A stretch of 64,000 nucleotides of DNA from Thiomonas sp. FB-Cd (GTDB lineage Bacteria > Pseudomonadota > Gammaproteobacteria > Burkholderiales > Burkholderiaceae_C). Under the pieces are notes generated by a model. The model saw only the letters and a program-made list of their open reading frames with translations. It did not search any database and had not been told where the DNA came from. Below, piece by piece: positions 18,659 to 27,878 of the stretch; the first letter of the stretch is position 1; each line of letters begins with the position of its first letter. Location of the stretch: assembly GCF_000733775.1 (NCBI RefSeq), contig NZ_JPOE01000005.1:744001-808000 (forward strand). The letters are read 5' to 3'. The position numbers and the translations under genes were made by a program.

Positions 18659-19903
18659 ATGCAAATACGCATGCCCAAAGCCATGAAAGCCATGGCAGCA
18701 GCCGGCGCCCTCACCCTGTCCACGCTCGGCGCACACGCCGCAACGGCCCCAGCAGAACTCAAGATCGGCACGCTGTATGCGACGAGCGGCCCATTCGCGG
18801 TGGCCTCGCAGGGGCAGTACGAAGGCTTGCAGTTCTGGGCGGCCGCAGTCAACAAGGACGGCGGCGTATTTGTGAAATCGTTTGACAAGAAAATTCCGGT
18901 CAAGATCGTGGCCTACGACGACCAGAGTTCCACCTCCACGGCAACCACGCTGTACAACCAGCTCATTACGCAGGACAAGGTGGACATCCTGGTGGCCGAC
19001 TTCGGCTCCGTGCTCACGTCCGTTGCGGTCCCGCTGGCGGCCGAGCACCATATGTTGCTGATCGATCCAACGGGTTCCGGAGCCAACTTCTTCACCAAGA
19101 AGACCGACTACCTGGCCGATGTGAGCATTCCGTCGTCGACCGTGTGGCCTGTGCCCCTTGGGAAGTATGTGCTGCAGCAGAAAATCAAACGTGTTGCCAT
19201 CGTCTATGACGCCAACGACTTCGATGCATCGCAAGCCAACACCCTCAAGGACGTCCTGGTCAAGGGCGGTGTGACCCCGGTGTATTTCCACGCCGTGCCG
19301 ACCAGCGAGTCGAACTACACCATTCTTCTGCACACCGTGGCGGCCACAAACCCGGATGCCGTGCTGGAGTTCGGCTATGCGCCCAACGACATCGCCTTTT
19401 TGCGCGCGCTGTCGCAAAGCGGGCTGCACTTCAACATGACGTTCACGATCTTCCCCGGTCAGCTTCTGAGCCTGATCACGAAGAACGTGGGGGCCAAGGC
19501 TCTGGCCTACACCTACACCTACCCCACGCCCCCGCTCGTGAAATACGACAAGGTGAGCTATGGCATGAACACTGCACAGTTCGTGCAGGCCTTCCAGGCA
19601 GCCCAGCACAAGGAGCCCAATTTCCTGGATTCGGCTGGCTACAACACGGGCCTGATCATCCAGCACATGCTGGACATGGCGCCCAAGTTTGAACAACTCG
19701 CTTTTCATCAGGCATTGATGGACATGTCGGGCAAGACCACCACGCTGCTGGGTGAGTTCAAGATCAACGAAAACGGAGCGCAACTCGGGCAGCCCTTCCC
19801 TGTGGCCCAGCTCGTTCCGGAAGGCAGTGGCACCAAGATTGTCGTGGTGTACCCCGACGACAAGGCAACGGGCAAGGCCGTATACCCGGCGCCGAAACCC
19901 TGA
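18659..19903 (+). CDS. livK: Periplasmic solute-binding protein of a Liv-type (HAAT) ABC importer
   Basis: 414 residues from ATG 18,659, which has CAGGAG upstream and opens a signal peptide (MQIRMPKAMKAM, hydrophobic core, cut after GAHA). The mature protein has the type I periplasmic-binding fold of the hydrophobic amino acid transporter family: KIGTLYATSGPFAVASQGQYEG, then YDDQSSTSTATTLYNQLI. The ligand cannot be assigned; the family binds branched-chain amino acids, amides or urea. First gene of a five-gene operon, separated from the permease by a stem-loop. Confidence 0.9.
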   Translation: MQIRMPKAMKAMAAAGALTLSTLGAHAATAPAELKIGTLYATSGPFAVASQGQYEGLQFWAAAVNKDGGVFVKSFDKKIPVKIVAYDDQSSTSTATTLYNQLITQDKVDILVADFGSVLTSVAVPLAAEHHMLLIDPTGSGANFFTKKTDYLADVSIPSSTVWPVPLGKYVLQQKIKRVAIVYDANDFDASQANTLKDVLVKGGVTPVYFHAVPTSESNYTILLHTVAATNPDAVLEFGYAPNDIAFLRALSQSGLHFNMTFTIFPGQLLSLITKNVGAKALAYTYTYPTPPLVKYDKVSYGMNTAQFVQAFQAAQHKEPNFLDSAGYNTGLIIQHMLDMAPKFEQLAFHQALMDMSGKTTTLLGEFKINENGAQLGQPFPVAQLVPEGSGTKIVVVYPDDKATGKAVYPAPKP

Positions 19904-19921
19904 CCCTGACCCTCACCCTGA
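19898..19921 (+). repeat. Hexanucleotide tandem repeat over the livK stop codon
   Basis: Four head-to-tail CCCTGA-type hexamers (one as CCCTCA) cover the end of livK. The gene's TGA stop is part of the first unit and further in-frame TGA codons follow in later units. The repeat may be slippage-prone, but unit number would not change the encoded protein. Confidence 0.55.
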
Positions 19922-19943
19922 CTCTGGCGTCGCCCTGCCCCTG

Positions 19944-19970
19944 GCCTCCTTCCCGTTGTTGGGGGGAGGC
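19944..19970 (+). terminator. Intercistronic stem-loop between livK and livH
   Basis: GCCTCC pairs with GGAGGC, extended inward by CCC-GGG and one wobble pair around loop GTTGTT. There is no T-tract. Stem-loops after the binding-protein gene commonly protect the upstream message or attenuate the permease genes, giving an excess of binding protein. Confidence 0.5.
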
Positions 19971-20064
19971 GGATCATTTCCGCCGCGCTGTGGGTGGAGA
20001 GGATTGGCAGGAGCGACATCCGGCAAGGACGAGGCTGGACTGACACGCGGATCGCGGAGGGCGA

Positions 20065-20946
20065 TTGGAACTGCTCGAATACGCCATCATCGGCGGCATT
20101 CTGTACGGCATCTTTTTTAGCTTGGTGGGCATCGGGCTGAATTTGATTTTCGGCGTCATGCGCATCATCAACCTGGCCCACGGACAGTTCATCGTTCTGG
20201 GCGGCTATACGGCATGGCTGGTTTCGCGGCACTTCGGACTCAATCCGTTGTGGGCGGTTCCGCTGTCGATCGTTGGTGCCGTCGTGATTGGGTGGCCGCT
20301 ATACCGCGCCGTGGTGCCACGCCTGCAGCGCTCGGGCGACCCCGAGATGCTGTCCTTCATCCTGTTCTTTGGAATTGGGCAGATCATCGAGGCGCTCACC
20401 GTGCTTGCATTCGGTGCCGACCAGCGCTCGCTGCCGAGCGAGGCGCTGGGCGCAGGCAATATTGGCGTGCTCGGCCAGCAATTTCCGGATAGCTGGTGGT
20501 GGGCTGCAGCGGTGAGCCTGGCGGCGATCGCCGGGCTTTGGGCCTATTTCTCTCACACCCGCCTGGGCTACGCAACGCGCGCCATCATGGCGAACCGTGA
20601 CGAAGCCCTTGCCACTGGCATCGATGTGCATCGGGTCTCGAGCATTGCCTTCGTGGCCGGCCTGGCGCTGGCGGGGATCGCAGGCGTTTTCGTGCCCTAC
20701 CTGCTGGGCTCCGTGTCGCCCGATCTGGGCAACGAACTCACGACAACCTCATTTGCCATTGTCATCATCGGCTCGCTGGGCAACCCGCTGGGCACTGTGG
20801 TCGGCGGCCTGGTGTTTGGCCTGGGCACGATGCTGATGCAGACCTACTACTCGTCCTGGTCCAACGTTGTGCCCTACGCCCTGCTGCTCGTCATCGTCCT
20901 CATCAGACCATCCGGGCTGCTCGGAAAGGCGGTGCGCCTTGCATAA
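20065..20946 (+). CDS. livH: Liv-type ABC permease (LivH)
   Basis: 293 residues from a TTG start at 20,065, supported by GGAGG four bases upstream. About eight hydrophobic helices; LivH hallmarks are NLIFGVMRIINLAHGQFIVLGGY near the N-terminus and the coupling-helix region GYATRAIMANRDEALATGIDVHRV. Forms the inner-membrane channel with LivM. Its last codons overlap the proposed livM start. Confidence 0.93.
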   Translation: MELLEYAIIGGILYGIFFSLVGIGLNLIFGVMRIINLAHGQFIVLGGYTAWLVSRHFGLNPLWAVPLSIVGAVVIGWPLYRAVVPRLQRSGDPEMLSFILFFGIGQIIEALTVLAFGADQRSLPSEALGAGNIGVLGQQFPDSWWWAAAVSLAAIAGLWAYFSHTRLGYATRAIMANRDEALATGIDVHRVSSIAFVAGLALAGIAGVFVPYLLGSVSPDLGNELTTTSFAIVIIGSLGNPLGTVVGGLVFGLGTMLMQTYYSSWSNVVPYALLLVIVLIRPSGLLGKAVRLA

Positions 20947-21871
20947 CTCCTGGTTGACTCGCGCACGCCCTGGCGCCATCGTGCTGGTGCTGGTGGCTGC
21001 CGCTTTCATGCTGCTGCCGCACGTCTACGGCAATCAGACCCTGCTGTTCACCCTGATGACCTTCATCGTGCTCGCTCAGGGTTTGAACCTGCTGTACGGC
21101 TTCACCGGCTACCTGCCCTTTGGCTATGTGGGCTTTTTCGGATGCGGCGCCTACGCCACGTCGCTTTTGGTCCTGCATACGCATTTGCCGGTGTTCGGCT
21201 GTGTGGCGGGCGGCGGGCTGGCCGCGGTGCTGATGGCGCTGATCCTTGGGCCGCTGCTGCGCCTGTCCGGCGCTTATTTTTCGATCGCCAGCCTGGCGGC
21301 GTCGCAAATTCTCTATTTCGTCGTGTCCAACCCCAATCTGGCCGATATCACCGGGGGACCCTACGGGCTGAAGATCGAGCAGGTCTATGCACCAGGCACC
21401 AGCTACGGGGCGATGCTCGGGCTCTTGCTGGTGGCCACGGCGGTCGCGGCCTATTTTCGGCGCTCGCGCTTCGGCATGGCCCTGCGCGCGATGAAGCAGG
21501 ATCCCACGAGCGCCTCCATGGCCGGCATTGATGTTGTGCGCGTGCGACTCATCGTCTGGCTGGTGTCGGCGCTCGTGGCAGGCCTTGCGGGCGGCATTTA
21601 TGCCTGGAACCTGTCGGTGTTCTACCCCGACGCGGTCTTCACCCTGCAAATCTCCGTATTCGCCATCGTGTTCGCGCTGTTCGGCGGCGTTGGCACGGTG
21701 ATCGGGCCCATCGTCGGCGCCGCGGTTCTGTATTCGCTGTACTCGGCAATCGGCATTTCCACGCCGCAGTATTTCCAACTCATCTACGGCGCACTGATCG
21801 TCTTGCTGGTGATGTTCCTGCCCGGCGGGATTCTCTCGCTGTTTACACGCAGGGGCGTGCATGTCTTCTGA
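20939..21871 (+). CDS. livM: Liv-type ABC permease (LivM)
   Basis: 310 residues if the TTG at 20,939 is the start, which overlaps the livH end by 8 bp; the longer reading frame from 20,867 begins with a Ser-rich, non-family sequence. LivM motifs are NLLYGFTGYLPFGYVGFFGCGAY and FGMALRAMKQDPTSASMAGIDV (coupling helix). Second half of the membrane channel. It overlaps livG by 11 bp. Confidence 0.92.
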   Translation: MHNSWLTRARPGAIVLVLVAAAFMLLPHVYGNQTLLFTLMTFIVLAQGLNLLYGFTGYLPFGYVGFFGCGAYATSLLVLHTHLPVFGCVAGGGLAAVLMALILGPLLRLSGAYFSIASLAASQILYFVVSNPNLADITGGPYGLKIEQVYAPGTSYGAMLGLLLVATAVAAYFRRSRFGMALRAMKQDPTSASMAGIDVVRVRLIVWLVSALVAGLAGGIYAWNLSVFYPDAVFTLQISVFAIVFALFGGVGTVIGPIVGAAVLYSLYSAIGISTPQYFQLIYGALIVLLVMFLPGGILSLFTRRGVHVF

Positions 21872-22565
21872 ACTCCTGCACCTTGCCGGGGTGAACAAGC
21901 GCTTCGGTGGACTCGTGGTTCTGAACGATGTGACGTTCGGTGTTTCGCCCGGCGAGATCCTGGGCCTTGTCGGTCCCAACGGCTCGGGCAAGACGACGAC
22001 CATCAACCTGATTTCGGGTATGTACCGCGCCGATGCCGGCTCGATCGTCTTCGACGGCCACAGCATCAATCGCTTGCCCATGTTCCGCCGCGCCCGACTG
22101 GGCATCAATCGCACGTTCCAGGTGCCCAAGGTGTTTCGGGACATGACGGTGCGCGAGAACATCGAAGTGGCCGCCCACTTCGGGCGCGCGCATGAGGCCG
22201 ACGTGGATACGATCCTGGCCGATGTCGATCTCATCCCGAAAGCCGACAAACTCGCCGGTTCGCTCACGGTCAACCAGCAAAAGCAGCTTGATTTGGGCCG
22301 TGCGCTGGCAACCAACCCGAAGCTGCTGCTGGTGGACGAGATCGGCGCTGGACTGAACCCGGCTGAACTCGGCGCCATCGCTGCGCTGCTGCAGAAGCTG
22401 GCGGCGCGCGGCATTGCGCTCATCGTTGTGGAGCACCTTCTCGATTTTCTCAACCGCATCACCGAGCGTGTCATTGTGCTTGGCGCCGGTCGCATGCTGT
22501 TTCAGGGCTCGCTTGCCCAGGCGTCGCATGACCCGGAAGTGGTTGCCGCCTTCATCGGAGGCTGA
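21861..22565 (+). CDS. livG: Liv-type ABC ATPase (LivG)
   Basis: 234 residues. Walker A GPNGSGKTT, the family-specific GINRTFQVPKVF Q-loop region, and Walker B LLLVDEIGAGL are visible. The signature motif reads LTVNQQKQLDLGRAL instead of LSGGQ, that is, the usual SGGQ core is replaced by VNQQ. The final glutamate of Walker B is kept in shifted form (DEIGAGL). ATP-binding subunit paired with LivF. Confidence 0.9.
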   Translation: MSSELLHLAGVNKRFGGLVVLNDVTFGVSPGEILGLVGPNGSGKTTTINLISGMYRADAGSIVFDGHSINRLPMFRRARLGINRTFQVPKVFRDMTVRENIEVAAHFGRAHEADVDTILADVDLIPKADKLAGSLTVNQQKQLDLGRALATNPKLLLVDEIGAGLNPAELGAIAALLQKLAARGIALIVVEHLLDFLNRITERVIVLGAGRMLFQGSLAQASHDPEVVAAFIGG

Positions 22566-22567
22566 TC

Positions 22568-23272
22568 ATGGCAACGCTGCTCGAAGTGCAGGGTTTGGAA
22601 ACAGGGTATGGCCCGCTGCAGATCCTCTGGGGTATCGACCTGAATGTCTCCGCTGGTGAGACGGTGTTGCTGCTGGGTGCCAACAGCGCCGGCAAAACCA
22701 CGCTGTTGCGCAGCCTGATCGGCCTGCTGCCCAGTTGGCGCGGCACGATCCGTTTTGATGGCGAACGCATCGACGGGTTCGCGCCCGACCAGCGCATCCG
22801 CCGCGGCATTGCATTCATGTCCGAGCTTGGCGTGTTCCCCACCTTGTCCATCGATGAGAACATCGCCCTTGGTGGCTACTTCTTGCCCGATGCGCAGGTG
22901 CGGCGGCGCCGCGACCAGTTGTTCCAGGTCTTTCCCGATCTCGCCGCCAAGCGACGCGACGCTGCCGGGTCCCTGTCAGGCGGGCAGCGCAAGATGCTCG
23001 GCATTGCCAAGGTGCTCGTGTCTGAACCACGTCTTCTGCTCATGGATGAGCCGTCATCGGGCCTGGCCCCGGTTTTCGTCAAACAGGTGATTGACGTGCT
23101 CAAGACGACGATCGGCGGCGGCACATCCCTGCTGATTGCGGAGCAAAACGTGGCCTTCCTCGCTCTCGCTGATCGCGGCTATCTGATCGACCACGGCAAG
23201 GTCAAGCTCAGTGGCACGCGCACCGAACTGCAGACAAGCAGCGCGGTGCGCGAGACGTACTTCGGACTGTGA
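22568..23272 (+). CDS. livF: Liv-type ABC ATPase (LivF)
   Basis: 234 residues. Walker A GANSAGKTT (Ser in place of the usual Gly), Q-loop segment, standard signature LSGGQRKMLGIAKVL, and Walker B LLLMDEPSSGLAP. Begins 2 bp after livG. Last gene of the operon; the convergent asmA-like gene follows 53 bp on. Confidence 0.93.
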   Translation: MATLLEVQGLETGYGPLQILWGIDLNVSAGETVLLLGANSAGKTTLLRSLIGLLPSWRGTIRFDGERIDGFAPDQRIRRGIAFMSELGVFPTLSIDENIALGGYFLPDAQVRRRRDQLFQVFPDLAAKRRDAAGSLSGGQRKMLGIAKVLVSEPRLLLMDEPSSGLAPVFVKQVIDVLKTTIGGGTSLLIAEQNVAFLALADRGYLIDHGKVKLSGTRTELQTSSAVRETYFGL

Positions 23273-23325
23273 CGGGTGCCGCGTCCGGCTTTGCCTGAAC
23301 CGCCAGAGGCAACCCCCGGCCGGGC

Positions 23326-25680
23326 TCAGCGTCCCAAGCCGCGCAGACCCTTTTGCACCTGCTCCCGGAGTTTTTCTGCATCGCGTGGGCCGAGGCTCTT
23401 GCGCAATGCCCGCTCAGCGCGCTGCTTCAGCAGGTTTTCAGCGCGGGGAGCAACGGCCCGCGACCAGAGGACTGCATAGACCGGTTGGGCAAACGGTCCG
23501 CTCACGCGGACAGGCACTGTCAGGCCCTGGAGCTCTGCCGCACGCGCGCCAGCCACGCCGGGCAGCTTGCCTGTCAGCGTTGGGCTCAGCGTCATGTCCA
23601 GCGTTCGCGCGGGCAGGTCGACCACGCCATGCCCGGTGACATGCAGCAGGGGACTTTGCAGCGCGATGTCATGGCTCGTGGCAACGCCGTGCGCGAGATC
23701 AAACCGGGCACTCGCCGCACTGAATGTCGTGCGTAGCTCGCCGCTGGCTGGCATCACGCGATCAAGCCCCCCAAGCGGCAAACTTCCAGCCAGGTGCAGC
23801 GACCGTTCAAGATCAAAGCCCTTGACGGCGCCATTGCTCAGCTTGAGCCGGACCGTGCCGTCGAGCTCACGCAGCCAGTTGACCGGGGCCAGGCCCCGGG
23901 TCGTCACATCGATCGAAGCGTCAGCCACGCCTTGCAGAGCGTCGTGCCCACTCAGCGCTTCGACAATGGGCTGGATTTGCACATTGCGCGCGACCTGCGC
24001 AAGGGTGATGCGCGTGTCCTTCAATTGGAGTTGGGCACTGCCGTTGAGCGTGCCGCCATATCCTTGCATGGAAAAGGGCTCGACAGTGAGCACCTGGCCA
24101 TCGTCGCGCACATGCGCTTGCACATGGCGCCACTCCATGCCTTTGACGCGCAGCGCGCCGACCTCCAACTGGGCATCCAGATCAAGGTCCTTCAGGAGGT
24201 CCATATCCGTGCTTCGGGCTGCTGCTGCGGCCGGCTCCGCCATCGGTGGCTTGCCCGCCTGAGCCTTCGCCGTCCCGGGCTCGGTGCCGGGTCGCGCGTC
24301 GATGTCGAGCCTGTCCACCGTAGCGCTCATCGTGATGGCGTTTTTCAGGCTGCTGCCGCTGAGTGTGAGTTGCGACGCACCGACTCGTCCGGCAACATCA
24401 AAACTGCTGGTGCGCGCGTCAAGCGCGTAAGCCGCGTGACCTTGCAGTGCAAAGTCCACCGGCTTGGCGCGCGCACCAGCAGGGCGCCAACTTCCCTGCA
24501 GGCTGCCTGCGTCGAGAACAGCGCTCATGGCCGGCACATTGATGCTCAGGGCTCCCGCAAGCCGAGCCTGCAACGCGCTCGCCCGCCCATGCACGGCCTG
24601 TTGCACGTCGAGCTCGACAGGGGCCAGGCGCAGCGCCTCGGCCGGCCCCGATGCGGCAGGAACGTGCAGCTCCATGTGCACTGTCGTGGGCGCAGCGCCA
24701 AACAACGCCTGCGCGGTCAGTGCCGCGGTTTCGAGGTGGTCTGCCGCCCAGCTCAGTGCAGGCAAGGACGCATCAAACTGAAGCGGTTGGCCATGGCCAT
24801 TCTGGCCCTGGGCCTTGATGAGCAGCCCTCGCACACTCAGGCTGCCGCCCGGGTGCCTGGACGCAGGCGGCAGCGGCATGTAGTCCACGCTACCCGAGAC
24901 ATTGCTCAGCAGTTGCGTGACACCCAGCATGCTGCCGTCACAGCGCAGCATGAAGTCATGCAACTGCACCGACCCCTGCGGCGTGGCCTGCAGCTGGCCC
25001 TTGAGGTCGATGCTTGCATTGAGCGACGGTTTGATAAACACAGCACGCGCACTCAAACGCATGGGCCCCGGCACGGCGTCGCCGAAGCCGTCCACCGTCA
25101 GGTTCAGATTGGTAAGGCGTCCATCAATCCCCGTGCGACTGTCATTCAGGGTGACGTCGCCGCCGCTGATGCTGAGATTGCGCACCACAAGAGCCATATG
25201 CGACGGCGCTTCACCCGGCGTTGACCCGCCAGGAGCACCGGCAGGCGCGGGCAGCAGGTCATGGAAATTGAACTGGCCGTTCGCGTCGCGCTGCACCACC
25301 ACGTGTGGCGCGTCCAACGCGATGCGGTCGACCACCAGGCGACGCCGCAGCAAAGCCAGGAAATCAAGGTGCAAGCGCATGTCGCCGGCCTGGGCAAACA
25401 GCGCGCTGCTTCCCGGCTCGCTCAGGCGCATCGGGCCGGTGTGCAGCGTGAATGGCGGAAAGAGGTGGAGTTCCAGCGTGCCGGGCAGTGCCAGGGTTCG
25501 GTGGTAGCGCTCCTGCACGGCGCTGATCAGGGCGGCCTTGTACTGGTTCGGGTTGAAGGCCAGCAGCATCAAGCCTGCGCCACCCACCACAAGGATGATC
25601 AATGCGAGCAAAGCAGCTACGACAAAGCGAATCAGCTTTGCGCCCATGCCTGCTTCCTGGGCGTCGGCCGCCTTGCGCAA
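23326..25680 (-). CDS. AsmA family protein
   Basis: 784 residues; the true start may be the ATG at 25,647 (MGAKLIRFV), which puts the single N-terminal transmembrane helix (AALLALIILVVGGAGLMLLAF) at the usual place. AsmA-like proteins are inner-membrane anchored with a long periplasmic beta-groove and are thought to move phospholipid to the outer membrane. The C-terminal AsmA region ends with DMTLSPTLTGKLPGVAGARAAELQGLTVPVRVSGPF. Divergent from the ubiH-like gene at 25,779. Confidence 0.88.
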   Translation of the reverse strand: MRKAADAQEAGMGAKLIRFVVAALLALIILVVGGAGLMLLAFNPNQYKAALISAVQERYHRTLALPGTLELHLFPPFTLHTGPMRLSEPGSSALFAQAGDMRLHLDFLALLRRRLVVDRIALDAPHVVVQRDANGQFNFHDLLPAPAGAPGGSTPGEAPSHMALVVRNLSISGGDVTLNDSRTGIDGRLTNLNLTVDGFGDAVPGPMRLSARAVFIKPSLNASIDLKGQLQATPQGSVQLHDFMLRCDGSMLGVTQLLSNVSGSVDYMPLPPASRHPGGSLSVRGLLIKAQGQNGHGQPLQFDASLPALSWAADHLETAALTAQALFGAAPTTVHMELHVPAASGPAEALRLAPVELDVQQAVHGRASALQARLAGALSINVPAMSAVLDAGSLQGSWRPAGARAKPVDFALQGHAAYALDARTSSFDVAGRVGASQLTLSGSSLKNAITMSATVDRLDIDARPGTEPGTAKAQAGKPPMAEPAAAAARSTDMDLLKDLDLDAQLEVGALRVKGMEWRHVQAHVRDDGQVLTVEPFSMQGYGGTLNGSAQLQLKDTRITLAQVARNVQIQPIVEALSGHDALQGVADASIDVTTRGLAPVNWLRELDGTVRLKLSNGAVKGFDLERSLHLAGSLPLGGLDRVMPASGELRTTFSAASARFDLAHGVATSHDIALQSPLLHVTGHGVVDLPARTLDMTLSPTLTGKLPGVAGARAAELQGLTVPVRVSGPFAQPVYAVLWSRAVAPRAENLLKQRAERALRKSLGPRDAEKLREQVQKGLRGLGR

Positions 25681-25778
25681 TCTTGCATTCGAGGTGTCAT
25701 CGGTGTCTTCAAACGCGCCACCCTGCCGAGCGGGCGCAAAATGGAAGGCCTTTCATTCTAGGCACAGGTTTTTTGACC

Positions 25779-26981
25779 ATGACTTCGCGCACAACACAGG
25801 CCGTGATCGCGGGCGGCGGAATCGTCGGCAAGGCGCTGGCACTGGCGCTCGCGCAGGGTGGCGTGCAGGTGTTGCTGTGCGGTGCACGACCCGCTGCACC
25901 AACACCAGCCGCCGGGTACGGCCAGAGGGTTTACGCCATCAATGCCGCGTCACGGCACTTTCTGGACGGGCTGCGCGTTTGGGCGCAGATCCCGGCCGAG
26001 CGTGTGCAAAGCGTTGAGCGCATGCGCATTGCGGCCGACGGTGCGGAACTTGTCTTCACCGCCTACGCACAGGGTGTGGAGGCGCTCGCATGGATCGCCG
26101 AGTCCGACGCCATCGAGCGCGCGCTCGATCTGGCCTTGCAGTTCGAGCGCGGCGTCAGCAGCACCCCGGCGAGCCTGGAGCAGGCAACCCGGGACGGCGC
26201 CCTGTGGAACCTGCAGTTGGCCGACGGGCGCCACACGTCCACCGGACTGCTGCTGGGCGCAGACGGACGTGCAAGCCGCGTGCGGGACTGGGCTGGCATC
26301 GGCTTGCGCAGCAAGGCCTATGGTCAGACCGGCGTGGTGTGTAATCTGCACTGCGCGGCCTCGCATGGAGCCACCGCCTTTCAAACCTTTACCCAGGATG
26401 GCGTGATTGCCCTGTTGCCGCTGGCTGCGCAGGGCGGGCAGAGCCAGGTTTCGCTCGTGTGGTCCGCGCCCGATGCGCTCGCAGCGCAGCTCCAAGCAGA
26501 CGGCGCGCAACGATTGGCCGCGCGTGTGCAGGAGGCATTGACGCTGCTTGGCGCCGAGCACCTCGGGCCGCTGAAGGCTGCCGGCGAGCTTGGCGCCTGG
26601 CCCCTGGTGCTGCAGCGCGCCCACCACCTGGTGGGCGAAGGCGTGGCGTTGCTCGGTGACGCCGCACACGTCGTGCATCCGCTGGCGGGCCACGGATTGA
26701 ACCTTGGCCTGCAGGACGCGCAGGCGCTTGCCGCCGTCGTCAAAGCCCGCGCGTCTTCCGAGGGCGTCGGCGATGCGCGGGTTCTTCGCCGCTACGCCCG
26801 CGCCCGTGCAGAACAGGTGCTCGCGCTGGAACTGGCCACTGACGGCCTGCACCGACTGTATGCGCCCGGCATGCAGTGGCTTGCGCCCTTGCGCGCACTG
26901 GGACTTGCCGGCACGAATCACCTGGCGCCGCTCAAGCGCTGGCTGGCGGGCTATGCTTCAGGTTTGGCCGTGCTGGGCTGA
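25779..26981 (+). CDS. UbiH/UbiF/Coq6-family FAD monooxygenase
   Basis: 400 residues from ATG 25,779. GGGIVGKALALALA binds the FAD ADP moiety, the Q-R-V-YAIN segment corresponds to the D-R-x-LALS motif, and GDAAHVVHPLAGHGLNLGLQDA binds the FAD ribityl chain. Second such enzyme in the window, so together with the gene at 1,479 it likely covers two ring hydroxylations in ubiquinone synthesis. The gene is followed by dsbC 52 bp downstream, an order common in Burkholderiales. Confidence 0.88.
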   Translation: MTSRTTQAVIAGGGIVGKALALALAQGGVQVLLCGARPAAPTPAAGYGQRVYAINAASRHFLDGLRVWAQIPAERVQSVERMRIAADGAELVFTAYAQGVEALAWIAESDAIERALDLALQFERGVSSTPASLEQATRDGALWNLQLADGRHTSTGLLLGADGRASRVRDWAGIGLRSKAYGQTGVVCNLHCAASHGATAFQTFTQDGVIALLPLAAQGGQSQVSLVWSAPDALAAQLQADGAQRLAARVQEALTLLGAEHLGPLKAAGELGAWPLVLQRAHHLVGEGVALLGDAAHVVHPLAGHGLNLGLQDAQALAAVVKARASSEGVGDARVLRRYARARAEQVLALELATDGLHRLYAPGMQWLAPLRALGLAGTNHLAPLKRWLAGYASGLAVLG

Positions 26982-27033
26982 AATCGGCCACAATTTCCGG
27001 CATGGCCGTCTCTTTATATCGTCAGGAATTTCC

Positions 27034-27753
27034 ATGAACTTTCGTTGCACAACCGCTGCGCTCGCCCTGATCGGCAGCCTGCTTCTGGCGACCACGGGCC
27101 AGGCACAGACCACGGCCGACGTGCGTCAGGCCCTGGCCAAGGTCCTTCCCCATTTCCCGGCCTCGGCCCAGATCATCAAAACGCCGTACGCAGGCCTGTA
27201 CGAGGTGGATATCGGCGACCGCGTGTTTTACACGGATGCGAAGGGATCGTTCCTGTTCGCGGGCGAGATTCTCGAGACCAAGAGCGGCACGAACGTGACC
27301 AAGGAGCGCGTTGAGCAGTTGCAGAAGGTCAGCTGGAAGGATCTGCCGCTGAAGGACGCGTTCAACGTCGTGTACGGGAACGGCAAGCGCCAGGTCGCCG
27401 TCTTCGAGGACCCCTACTGCCCCTATTGCCATCAACTCGACAAGACCCTGGAGAGCATGAGCAACATGACGGTGCACGTGTTTCTGTTCCCTGTCATTCG
27501 TCAAGATTCCCCGGCGAAAGCACGGGATATCTGGTGCTCAGCTGACAAGGCCAAGGTATGGCAGGCCTGGATGAATGATCAAAAGGCGCCACCCAAGGCA
27601 GCTGCGTCCTGCGCCACGCCGTTGGAAGCCAACCTTGCCCTCGGGCAACGCCTGGGCATCCAGAGCACACCCACGATGTTTTTGGAGAATGGCCAACGCA
27701 TCAGCGGCGCCGTGGACGCAGCCGAGATCAACCGGCGCATGGCCATGAAATGA
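27034..27753 (+). CDS. dsbC: Thiol:disulfide isomerase DsbC
   Basis: 239 residues starting MNFRCTT, with a Sec signal peptide cut after GQAQ. Residues ~25-85 form the dimerisation domain (YEVDIGDRVFYTDAKGSFLFAGEIL). The thioredoxin domain has the redox motif CPYC (FEDPYCPYCHQLDK), a structural cysteine pair (DIWCSAD...ASCATPL), and the cis-Pro QSTPTMFLENG. Periplasmic shuffling of wrong disulfides. Confidence 0.95.
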   Translation: MNFRCTTAALALIGSLLLATTGQAQTTADVRQALAKVLPHFPASAQIIKTPYAGLYEVDIGDRVFYTDAKGSFLFAGEILETKSGTNVTKERVEQLQKVSWKDLPLKDAFNVVYGNGKRQVAVFEDPYCPYCHQLDKTLESMSNMTVHVFLFPVIRQDSPAKARDIWCSADKAKVWQAWMNDQKAPPKAAASCATPLEANLALGQRLGIQSTPTMFLENGQRISGAVDAAEINRRMAMK

Positions 27754-27756
27754 AGG

Positions 27757-27788
27757 CGGCGGGACGGCCCGCAACTGACGTCCCGCCG
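27757..27788 (+). terminator. Hairpin just after dsbC
   Basis: A 10-bp perfect stem, CGGCGGGACG (27,757-27,766) with CGTCCCGCCG (27,779-27,788), loop 12 nt, begins 4 bp after the dsbC stop. There is no T-tract, so termination would need help or be Rho-assisted. Confidence 0.5.
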
Positions 27789-27878
27789 GGCGGTCGGCAT
27801 CCGCCGGCACCCACGAGGCGCAGCACGTTCCTCAGCGTACGCACTCGGCTCACCGCTTCGTCGCCTGGCGCGTGCGCA

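Noticed and set aside
23794..25224. 476-codon plus-strand frame opposite asmA
   Set aside because: Gln/Arg/His-rich antisense shadow with no domain; asmA on the minus strand is well supported.
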